Source: an uncultured Desulfovibrio sp.
Lineage (GTDB): Bacteria; Desulfobacterota; Desulfovibrionia; Desulfovibrionales; Desulfovibrionaceae
NCBI GenBank assembly: GCA_947176055.1
Contig: CAMWPE010000149.1
Coordinates: forward strand, 1 to 6,221
DNA length: 6,221 nucleotides
Direction of reading: 5' to 3'
The notes beneath the pieces are model-generated. The model was not told the DNA's origin. It ran no database searches and saw only the letters and a program-made list of their open reading frames with translations. Each line of letters begins with the position of its first letter. Within the stretch, counting starts at the first letter, position 1. The translations under genes were made by a program, and so were the position numbers. Of the stretch, positions 1 through 5,427 are shown in pieces.

Positions 1-389
1 TTCATATGCTCTTCGGCGGCGAGTAGCCCGGCGTTCAGGAAGCGCTCATTCAGCCCAAGATTTTTGACCCAGATTTTAATCACTGCCTCGCCGCGACTCT
101 CATGATTATAATGGTGCGGCAGCATGGAGGCGGGTGTGGTCAGCTTGCCCGAGTCGTGACACAGGGCCATCCACACGGCCATGTGATCTCCGGCGGTTTC
201 GTTCATGCAGCGGGCCAGATGGATCAGGACCGAACCGGAATGATAAGCTTTTGGGCCCGCGGGGATATCGCGGGCCTTCTCCAGCAGGGTCAGGACGCCG
301 GGGCAGGCGACGACAAATTCCGGCAAGCCGTCTCCCGGCCGGGAAGATTTTATCAATTTAACAAAATTTTCGCCGGGGGAAAGGGACAT
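1..389 (-). CDS. Stand-alone HD-domain phosphohydrolase related to the C-terminal domain of CCA-adding enzyme (partial)
   Basis: The first 129 residues are present; the rest lies beyond the left edge. The translation has an HD-superfamily metal site: probable first ligand H57 (SVLIHL), H78-D79 (ALCHDSGK), H93 and H96 (LPHHYNHE) and H128 (AAEEH). The phrase HDSGKLTTPASMLPHHYNHE is very close to the HD domain of gamma-proteobacterial Cca (HDLGK.TTP..LPRH.GHE), which has metal-dependent phosphatase and 2',3'-cyclic phosphodiesterase activity. The N-terminal nucleotidyltransferase domain of Cca is absent: only about 50 residues precede the HD core. It may therefore be a stand-alone phosphohydrolase acting on RNA ends or nucleotides; the substrate is inferred and unproven. 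ATG at 389 is the only usable start after the in-frame stop at 408-410; no clear Shine-Dalgarno is visible. The upstream gene ends 18 bases away, so the two are probably cotranscribed. Family call fairly sure, function uncertain. Confidence 0.72.
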   Translation of the reverse strand, partial: MSLSPGENFVKLIKSSRPGDGLPEFVVACPGVLTLLEKARDIPAGPKAYHSGSVLIHLARCMNETAGDHMAVWMALCHDSGKLTTPASMLPHHYNHESRGEAVIKIWVKNLGLNERFLNAGLLAAEEHM

Positions 390-407
390 AGCGTAATGGC
401 GGAGAGA

Positions 408-1286
408 TTAGAGCAAATCCGGGCCATCGGTATAAATATCGACGCAGATTCCTTCGATGGAAATTTTGCGATCGCCCATTTCCGGAAATGTCAGCTCGCT
501 TAAGACCGCGGATGAGCCGTTGACCTCGCGGATAAAGGCCGCGCGGGAAATATTGGCCCCGATGAGCGTTTCTCCGGAGATTCTGTCGCATTCAAGACGC
601 AATTCCACGTCGAGTTCTAAACCCCCGCCATGATCGGCCGGAAACAGCTTCGATGGTTTTCCCTGGGTAGTTTTCAGACGGGAGGACAAGTTCAATTTAA
701 TTTTGCCTTCGGACGAAAGGGAATTTCCGCTTATGCGGCAACAAGGCTGAAGCTGATCTCCGATATTGAATAGAAAAAATTCGGTCTGACCGCCGGGAGC
801 GGATATGGCAAGGGCTACGCCGCGAAGTTTAATATATTGAAGCGGCCGGGATTTTTTAGCCGAATCGCCGGAAGCGCGGGTGTAATTCCATACATCGAAG
901 CGTTTGTTTGGTCTGACGATATTATCCTGGAGCAACACCGCGCCCCTGGGATCATCTACTTTTAGCAGGGAAAGCCTGCGGCGCTCGATGGCCTGAATTC
1001 TTTTTTTCAGCTCGGCGATTTGCTCAAGCGGATCAACTATGGGCGGATAAAATCTGTCGCGTTTTTCGGGGGCTTTCGCGTCGTCGGCGTAACCGCTGAT
1101 CATGATGTCGCCCCGGGCGAGCTTGGCTTCGGCCTTCCACATCCGCAATGTTTGAGGATCGGCCGTCTCTTTTTCCTTACGGAGAACGTAAACCATGCAG
1201 GAGGATGGATCGGAAGTGCCTTCGCCCAGGACTTCGTATTCCTGCCCCTCCATGGTGAAAGTCATGCCTTTCATGAAACTGCCCAT
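408..1286 (-). CDS. Hypothetical protein, 292 residues, no recognised family
   Basis: I do not recognise this protein. It has no signal peptide, membrane segment or obvious catalytic motif, so it is probably cytoplasmic. Residues 8-60 (GMTFTMEGQEYEVLGEG onwards) look like a small beta-rich domain. Residues 85-108 (DPLEQIAELKKRIQAIERRR) are a likely short coiled coil or charged helix. Residues 145-292 alternate hydrophobic and polar residues as in beta sandwiches. The stretch GETLIGANISRAAFI at 238-252 faintly recalls the turn in PilZ domains, but the RxxxR and D/NxSxxG signatures are not present, so I do not call PilZ. The start at 1286 is supported by a GGGAGAGG ribosome site ending four bases upstream; later ATG codons at residues 5 and 8 are less well placed. 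It has its own promoter candidate near 1512-1540 and probably forms an operon with the HD gene downstream. That it is real is well supported by codon use and length. Confidence 0.75.
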   Translation of the reverse strand: MGSFMKGMTFTMEGQEYEVLGEGTSDPSSCMVYVLRKEKETADPQTLRMWKAEAKLARGDIMISGYADDAKAPEKRDRFYPPIVDPLEQIAELKKRIQAIERRRLSLLKVDDPRGAVLLQDNIVRPNKRFDVWNYTRASGDSAKKSRPLQYIKLRGVALAISAPGGQTEFFLFNIGDQLQPCCRISGNSLSSEGKIKLNLSSRLKTTQGKPSKLFPADHGGGLELDVELRLECDRISGETLIGANISRAAFIREVNGSSAVLSELTFPEMGDRKISIEGICVDIYTDGPDLL

Positions 1287-1557
1287 CGCGCCTCTCCCGC
1301 GTCCGGACGATTGGAGCGTCGTCGTCGCGCGAGCCTATCCCGCCGGCTTGGCTCGCCGATAAAAAATTAATCAGGTAATCGCGATCGATATCGCGGGAAT
1401 CGCCGATTCGCGCGAAACGGGCAGAAGATCCGGTTTTGTCTAAAATAAAGATATTTCCGTACGACCGGCCGCTGGCGGGAATACGGATGTCGCGCTCGCT
1501 TTCCGTAAAAAATAGTAGGCTTAATGGCGGTATTTGGCAAGCGCGAAATATATAAAA
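1177..1557 (-). pseudogene. Coding-like open frame without a start codon (possible gene remnant)
   Basis: On the minus strand the frame between the TGA at 1558-1560 and the TAA at 1177-1179 is open for 126 codons but has no ATG, GTG or TTG before its protein-like part. From about 1498 to 1290 it reads like real protein, with segments such as RIPASGRSYGNIFILDKTG and RFARIGDSRDIDRDYLINFL. Its codons (gac, atc, ggc, gcc, tac, cgc) resemble those of the true genes, while the other two frames are arginine-rich or broken. Past 1286 it merely shadows the 292-residue gene in another frame. A promoter-like pair (TTGCCA, TACTAT) overlaps its upstream end. The simplest reading is a decayed gene fragment, or a short protein using a rare start such as ATT or ATC. 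It could also be chance, as the stretch is only about 70 codons. No family recognised. Confidence 0.3.
1512..1540 (-). promoter_or_regulatory. Sigma-70-type promoter for the 292-residue gene
   Basis: Reading the minus strand, TTGCCA (1540-1535) and TACTAT (1517-1512) are separated by exactly 17 bases, close to the TTGACA/TATAAT consensus. Transcription would begin near 1505 and give a leader of roughly 220 bases before the ATG at 1286. That leader includes a 7-bp inverted repeat (GCGAGCC at 1329-1335 with GGCTCGC at 1350-1356) and two palindromic blocks (CGCGATCGATATCGCG at 1380-1395, TTCGCGCGAA at 1407-1416). The promoter lies after the dnaA-like gene, so the 292-residue gene need not depend on dnaA transcription. 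Confidence 0.45.
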
Positions 1558-1632
1558 TCAGGATTTCCGCCGGATATGAGCGGAAAAGTTTATCGACCGG
1601 CGGGCAAGCGCGGGGCGAGAAGTCGCGCCGAA

Positions 1633-1670
1633 CCGGGAGCGACGACTATTAATTATGGCGTCGCTCCCGG
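1633..1670 (-). terminator. Perfect 12-bp stem-loop just past the dnaA-like stop codon
   Basis: CCGGGAGCGACG (1633-1644) is the exact reverse complement of CGTCGCTCCCGG (1659-1670), with a 14-base AT-rich loop. It starts 10 bases beyond the TGA of the dnaA-like gene. No run of T follows it on either strand, so it is not a textbook intrinsic terminator. It may act with Rho, protect the mRNA 3' end, or be a protein-binding dyad. Its position makes a role in ending the dnaA-like transcript the most likely reading. Confidence 0.5.
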
Positions 1671-1679
1671 ATCCTGGAG

Positions 1680-3053
1680 TCAGCGGCCATCGAGGCCGCA
1701 TTTGCGCTCGATAAGCGACACGGCCCTGGCAATCTGGCGCCCGGCTCGCGATTCCGACGCCAGTTCCTGTTCCACCTGGGTTATGCTGCGCACTACGGTG
1801 GAGTGACGGCGATTGAAAACGCAACCAATTTCCTCGAGGCTCATGTCCGTATGCTTGCGGGCCAGATAAAACGCCGTGTTTCTGCCTTGCACGTATTCCT
1901 TGCGCCGCGAGCGGGAGCAGAGTTGCGTTCTGGTCAGACCAAAACTTTCGCAGACAAGACGGACGATATTTTCCATATCGAGGGGAGCGGCGGTCTCCGA
2001 AAACTGGGCCATGGTTTCCATGGCTAGATCAATAGTAAGGCCGGAATTTAGCAATCTCGCCTTGAAGATCATATTCTTGAGACAAGCTTCGAGACTGCGG
2101 ATATCGGAGGACAATTTTCCGGAAACAAGCTCGCAGACTTCGTCGGGCAACGTTACCTGATAACTCTTCGCTTTGCGGCGCAAGATCTCCCGCCGAGTTT
2201 CATGGTCGGGCCGCTCCATATTCGCTAGGATTCCCGAGCAAAAATGGGACAGCAACTCGTCGTCCATATCCTTCATCTGGCGGGGAGAGAAGGAAGAGGT
2301 AAAAATAATCCGGGCTCCTTTTGCCTCCAGGCATTTTACCACGCCGAGCAAGGTCTCCTGCATGACCTTCTTGCGTTGCAGGAAATGCGCGTCTTCAAAA
2401 ATGAAGGCGTCGGCGGAACAAAGCTCGCGTTTAAAATCTTCCAGTTCCTTCGCTTTCATTGCCATCACAAAGCGGGAGGCAAAGCGTTCGGCCGTAAGAT
2501 ATACGACCTTCAAGGGATTGCCGGCGACGGACAATGCCTGGCCGGCGGCCTGGGCGAGATGGGTTTTGCCAAGTCCGGGCGCCGAATTGACGAACAGGGC
2601 GCTGACCTGACCCCGGGCGCCCAGATCCCTGGCGGCGGCGAAAGCGAAGCTGTTGCTCGGTCCTGTGACAAAATCCTCGAAACTGTAACGCCATGGACCC
2701 GTCTCAACCCGCGCGGGAGCGGCTGGCAACAGAGCCTGTTCGGGCGCCCTGTCCGGCATGACGCGGGAAAGAATGGTCTCCGCTTTTTCGGGAGGACGCG
2801 CGGGGTTTTTAGGCTTTTCGCGGACGACGACGCTGACGGAGATATCGTCTTTGCCCAGGACTTTGGCAGCGGCCGCGCGGATGGATTCCATGAGCCGTTT
2901 TTTTATCCATTCGGCCATGTACGCGTTTGGCGCGTAAATTTCCGCGCTGTCGCCCTCCGCGATGCCGTCCAGGGGAGCGATCCATACTTTAAACACGCCG
3001 GGTTCCAGCGTTTCCTTCAAAAACGACGAGATTTGCGCCCATTTTGTTTTCAT
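1680..3053 (-). CDS. DnaA-family protein, divergent (replication initiator paralogue)
   Basis: A 457-residue protein with the full DnaA layout. Domain I is at 1-80 (WAQISSFLKETLEPGVFKVW, then YAPN and AEWI). A short linker, domain II, runs to about 119. The AAA+ domain III spans about 120-350 and the DNA-binding domain IV about 355-457. Walker A is SAPGLGKT (157-164), where the family usually has a glycine first. Walker B is FIFED (217-221), with E220 for the usual aspartate. Sensor 1 is FTSS (251-254), with S254 where DnaA has D. Sensor-2 arginine R319 (SDIRSLE) is kept. The arginine-finger box DRLxSRF reads DELLSHF (265-271): E266 and H270 replace the two arginines. The DnaA-box signature GGRDHTTV reads NRRHSTV (414-420), one residue shorter. 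ATG 3053 is chosen because it begins domain I; the open frame continues to 3257 but that part is unlike DnaA. No strong ribosome site is seen. dnaN, recF and gyrB are not adjacent, so a second DnaA-like regulator or initiator is likelier than canonical dnaA. Confidence 0.88.
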   Translation of the reverse strand: MKTKWAQISSFLKETLEPGVFKVWIAPLDGIAEGDSAEIYAPNAYMAEWIKKRLMESIRAAAAKVLGKDDISVSVVVREKPKNPARPPEKAETILSRVMPDRAPEQALLPAAPARVETGPWRYSFEDFVTGPSNSFAFAAARDLGARGQVSALFVNSAPGLGKTHLAQAAGQALSVAGNPLKVVYLTAERFASRFVMAMKAKELEDFKRELCSADAFIFEDAHFLQRKKVMQETLLGVVKCLEAKGARIIFTSSFSPRQMKDMDDELLSHFCSGILANMERPDHETRREILRRKAKSYQVTLPDEVCELVSGKLSSDIRSLEACLKNMIFKARLLNSGLTIDLAMETMAQFSETAAPLDMENIVRLVCESFGLTRTQLCSRSRRKEYVQGRNTAFYLARKHTDMSLEEIGCVFNRRHSTVVRSITQVEQELASESRAGRQIARAVSLIERKCGLDGR

Positions 3054-3203
3054 GGGAACTTTATAGCGCGAGCGAAAAAAATTAATCAAAAGCGGGAAAA
3101 AGAAATTAGGGCAATCGCTTCGCGGAGGTTTTCCCCAGCCATACGCGAATACAACCAGGCTAATTAATTGTATTTTCCTGAAATGCGCGATAAACGCGGC
3201 GGT

Positions 3204-3221
3204 TCGCGAAACTCGCGAAAG
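3204..3221. repeat. Tandem 9-bp direct repeat upstream of the dnaA-like gene
   Basis: TCGCGAAAC is followed immediately by TCGCGAAAG, giving two head-to-tail copies differing only in the last base. The core TCGCGA is itself a palindrome, and TTCGCGAA (3203-3210) is a perfect 8-bp palindrome. The repeat lies about 150 bases upstream of the dnaA-like ATG and about 50 bases from a DnaA box, so it may be a regulator site; the protein is unknown. Confidence 0.4.
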
Positions 3222-3272
3222 ATAAGGGAACATCGGGTTCGCGGACATGATTTCCACAAATGGCCAATCCGT

Positions 3273-3281
3273 TTATTCACA
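3273..3281 (+). promoter_or_regulatory. DnaA box
   Basis: TTATTCACA matches the classical DnaA-box consensus TTATNCACA exactly. A weaker copy, ATTTCCACA at 3250-3258 in the same orientation, has two mismatches to TTATCCACA. A strongly AT-rich stretch begins right after the good box. The site is about 220 bases upstream of the dnaA-like start, a typical place for DnaA autoregulation. A single good box is too little to call an origin. Confidence 0.45.
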
Positions 3282-3823
3282 TATATTCGTCAATTTTGCT
3301 TCATTTTCCTAAATAAATCTTCAATTCGCTTAATATCGCGATTATAGAAATCATCTAATTAAAATCTAGTTTTTTGTAAGCGCCTGAATGCGGCCCTGTT
3401 TTCCCGCATTGGCAAGATTTTTAACGGAAGGATCCGGTATAATTTTTTGTATCGAAACGGAAAAATTTTTTATAAGACCCGAAACAGGACGGCGGATTCC
3501 GGACGTTGGACATTATCGCGGTATTGACGAAAATCCGTCCGAGACGAGGCGATGGCCGGAGAGTTCCCGGCGAAAATTGGCGTCGCAAAAACGCGGCGCG
3601 CGATCGCTTATGATCGGCCGAATCAGACTTCGCTTGAGAGGTCGCAGGGAAGAAGATTTTATAAATACCGCTCCGTTTTAATAAGTACAAATCGCATTAT
3701 GAGTAAAAAGCGATTCGCCTTTTATTTCGTAATACAAGTTGAAACCGACTTGCGATGGCGGAGCTTGTCCCTTAAATGCGTGTTCAGGCTTGTAATCATT
3801 GAGCAATTTTTTTTTGATAATGC

Positions 3824-3839
3824 TGGCGCGACGTTTGCT
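3824..3839 (+). promoter_or_regulatory. Sigma-54 (-24/-12) promoter of the aminotransferase gene
   Basis: TGGCGCGACGTTTGCT fits the sigma-54 consensus TGGCACG-N4-TTGCW with one substitution (A to G). The invariant GG (3825-3826) and GC (3837-3838) are spaced by exactly 10 bases. Transcription would start near 3850, about 75 bases before the ATG at 3925. A sigma-54 promoter implies control by an enhancer-binding activator, which is not encoded in this window. I see no convincing enhancer dyad upstream, though CGATC-6-GATCG at 3601-3616 lies at a workable distance. The promoter falls inside the open frame upstream of the gene, which supports the start at 3925. Confidence 0.6.
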
Positions 3840-3855
3840 ATTCCTTTTTCCGCGA

Positions 3856-3877
3856 CTTGGGCGCCCGGCGCCTCAAG
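3856..3877 (+). other. Strong stem-loop in the aminotransferase mRNA leader
   Basis: CTTGGGCGC (3856-3864) pairs with GCGCC (3868-3872) and CAAG (3874-3877). This makes nine base pairs with a single bulged T at 3873 and a three-base loop. It would sit only a few bases from the predicted 5' end of the sigma-54 transcript and about 38 bases before the ribosome site. It could protect the mRNA 5' end or be part of a regulatory leader. No T run follows, so it is not an intrinsic terminator. Confidence 0.4.
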
Positions 3878-3924
3878 CCAGGTTTCGCGGCGATATTCAT
3901 AATTTTCATATCCCGGAGGAAATA

Positions 3925-5298
3925 ATGGCCGAATTCAACAAAGCCGAGCTGATCGCCAACGACAAAAAATACGTGTGGCATCATTTAACGAATCATAAGG
4001 TTTTCGAATCCCAGGATCCCGTCATCTTCGTAAAGGGCGAGGGGATGTACGTTACGGACGTCAACGGCGACAAATACTTGGACGCCGTTTCCGGCGGCGT
4101 GTGGACGGTCAACCTGGGCTACGGTTGCAAACCCCTGGTCGACGCCATCAGCTCCCAGCTCATGGAATTGTGCTATTTCGCTAACGGCTACGGCAATATC
4201 CCCACCATCGAGTTTTCCAAGAAGTTGATTGGCAAGATGCCCGGCATGAGCCGCGTCTATCTGTCCAATTCCGGTTCCGAAGCCAACGAAAAGGCCTTCA
4301 AGATAGTTCGCCAGATCTCCAAGACCAAGCACAATGGCAAAAAGGAAAAAATCCTGTATCGCAATCGCGACTATCATGGCACGACCATCACCACCTTGTC
4401 GGCTTGCGGCCAGGAGGAGCGCAGGGATCAATACGGACCCTATACGCCCGGTTTTGTCGAATTCGCGGCTTGCTCCGAATATCGCTCCCCCTATCCGGCC
4501 GACGCGCCCAATGTGGGAGAGCTTTTCGCCCTTGAAATGGAAAAGGTGATTCAGAAGGAAGATCCGGGCACAGTGGGAGCGGTGATTATCGAGCCCATCA
4601 CCGCCGGCGGCGGCGTAATTGTTCCTCCGGCCGGATATCTGGAAAAGATTTCCGAAATTTGCAAAAAATACCGTCTCTTGTTGATCATCGACGAAGTCGT
4701 GTGCGGCCTGGGCAGGACGGGCAAGTGGTTCGGTTACCAGAACTTCGATGTGAAGCCTGATATCGTGACGATGGCCAAGGGCGTGGCCGCCGGATACGCC
4801 GCGATTTCCTGCACTGTGACGACCGAGGAAGTCTTCCAGGACTTCATTGTCGATACGGGCGATCGCGAGGGTTATTTCCGCGACATCAGCACCTTCGGCG
4901 GTTGCACCGCCGGTCCGGCCGCCGGTCTGGCCAACCTCAAATACATGGAAGAGCATAATGTGCTCGATAATGTCCTGAAGATGGGCGACTACCTCATGGA
5001 CGGCCTGAAAAAACTCGAGAAAAAATACGAGATCATCGGGGACGTTCGCGGCAAAGGCCTGTTCTGCGGTCTCGAGCTGGTCAAGGACCGGGCGACAAAA
5101 GAGCCTGTCCCGGAGAGCGTGGCCGGCGCGGTCGTGGCCGAATGCATGAAGCAACATGTGATCATCGGCAAGACCAGTCGTTGCTTCCACAAATATAACA
5201 ATACCCTTTGCCTGGCTCCGGCCCTTATTACGACCGAAGCCGAGCTGGACAAGATTTTACAGGCTCTGGACAAGGCTTTTCAGGTAGTTAAAGCCTGA
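3925..5298 (+). CDS. tpa: Taurine:pyruvate aminotransferase (class III, PLP-dependent)
   Basis: A complete 457-residue class III aminotransferase. The N terminus (KKYVWHHLTNHKVFESQDP, 14-32), YLDAVSGGVWTVNLGYG (51-67) and the C-terminal half (AISCTVTTEEVF, RDISTFGGCTAG) read like the taurine:pyruvate aminotransferase group as I remember it. The PLP site is complete: SGSEANE (116-122) for phosphate binding, Y150-H151-G152 stacking on the ring, D256 in LIIDEVV binding the pyridine nitrogen, and K285 in TMAKG forming the Schiff base. R375 in GDVRGKGLF is the usual carboxylate-binding arginine. In Bilophila-type metabolism the enzyme converts taurine and pyruvate to sulfoacetaldehyde and alanine in the cytoplasm. 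The start at 3925 is set by GGAGG at 3915-3919, five bases upstream; TTG at 3799 in the same frame is discarded. It ends in tandem TGA-TAA. Expression is probably sigma-54 dependent. A related omega-amino-acid:pyruvate transaminase remains possible; class certain, substrate likely. Confidence 0.82.
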   Translation: MAEFNKAELIANDKKYVWHHLTNHKVFESQDPVIFVKGEGMYVTDVNGDKYLDAVSGGVWTVNLGYGCKPLVDAISSQLMELCYFANGYGNIPTIEFSKKLIGKMPGMSRVYLSNSGSEANEKAFKIVRQISKTKHNGKKEKILYRNRDYHGTTITTLSACGQEERRDQYGPYTPGFVEFAACSEYRSPYPADAPNVGELFALEMEKVIQKEDPGTVGAVIIEPITAGGGVIVPPAGYLEKISEICKKYRLLLIIDEVVCGLGRTGKWFGYQNFDVKPDIVTMAKGVAAGYAAISCTVTTEEVFQDFIVDTGDREGYFRDISTFGGCTAGPAAGLANLKYMEEHNVLDNVLKMGDYLMDGLKKLEKKYEIIGDVRGKGLFCGLELVKDRATKEPVPESVAGAVVAECMKQHVIIGKTSRCFHKYNNTLCLAPALITTEAELDKILQALDKAFQVVKA

Positions 5299-5302
5299 TA
5301 AA

Positions 5303-5344
5303 GGCCATTTTGGCCGCCCCGTCCCCAGCGGTGGCGAAGACGGG
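5303..5344 (+). other. Two small hairpins in the tpa-pntA spacer
   Basis: GGCCA-TTT-TGGCC (5303-5315) begins four bases after the tpa stop. It is followed by CCCGTC (5318-5323) pairing with GACGGG (5339-5344), with an inner CCA/TGG pair around GCGG. Neither is followed by a T run, so full termination is unlikely. They could trim or stabilise the tpa mRNA end and so set different levels for the two genes. No convincing separate promoter for the second gene is seen in the rest of the 129-base spacer. Confidence 0.3.
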
Positions 5345-5427
5345 TCGGCGTTGTCCGGAGTCCGGATAAAGGCGAATTTTGGCGATTTTGCCAGAATATT
5401 TGAGAATACGCGCAAGGAGTCGCAATC

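Larger units (their letters stand above)
3054..3823. other. Divergent intergenic region without a convincing protein gene
   Basis: Open frames here (about 3388-3681 and 3552-3902 on plus, 3421-3690 on minus) are short, mutually overlapping, without ribosome sites and without recognisable motifs, so I leave them out. The region does hold signals. The tandem 9-mers TCGCGAAAC/TCGCGAAAG lie at 3204-3221 and a DnaA box at 3273-3281. A very AT-rich block spans about 3281-3380. TATAAT reads on minus at 3346-3341, a possible -10 for the dnaA-like gene with a poor -35. TATAAT reads on plus at 3438-3443, also with a poor -35. The dyad CGATC-6-GATCG is at 3601-3616. An imperfect hairpin AAAAGCG-ATT-CGCCTTTT lies at 3706-3723, and a run of nine T at 3807-3815. 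The two -10 matches and the hairpin are weak alone. Confidence 0.5.

Noticed and set aside
2244..3167. A 307-codon open frame on the plus strand opposite the dnaA-like gene.
   Set aside because: Shadow frame with no motifs and no ribosome site; the minus strand encodes a full DnaA-type protein.
3054..3257. N-terminal extension of the dnaA-like protein to an ATG at 3257.
   Set aside because: The extra 68 residues do not resemble DnaA, which normally begins at the tryptophan helix found right after ATG 3053, and the region overlaps the DnaA box and repeat.
3600..3607. GCGATCGC palindrome resembling the cyanobacterial HIP1 repeat.
   Set aside because: Only one copy is seen in the window and the rest of the sequence gives no cyanobacterial sign.
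3388..3690. Paired overlapping open frames on both strands in the intergenic region.
   Set aside because: Neither has a ribosome site or plausible protein composition, and they occupy the same bases on opposite strands.
3807..3819. Possible IHF site or intrinsic terminator at the nine-T run before TTGATA.
   Set aside because: Two key bases of the IHF consensus are wrong and it lies too close to the -24 element; the hairpin upstream of the T run has only four pairs, one of them G-T.
3799..3924. Extension of tpa to a TTG start at 3799.
   Set aside because: The sigma-54 promoter and leader hairpin lie inside it, the extra residues are unlike the family, and ATG 3925 has GGAGG at ideal spacing.
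3985..5190. A 401-codon open frame on the minus strand opposite tpa.
   Set aside because: It is a shadow of tpa: the translation is rich in H, G, A and D in a pattern expected from reversed codons, has no known motifs, and the plus strand carries a complete PLP enzyme.
5370..5427. Separate sigma-70 promoter for the pntA-like gene in the spacer.
   Set aside because: TTGGCG with GAGAAT at 17-base spacing has two mismatches in the -35 and a poor -10; it is not better than chance matches nearby.
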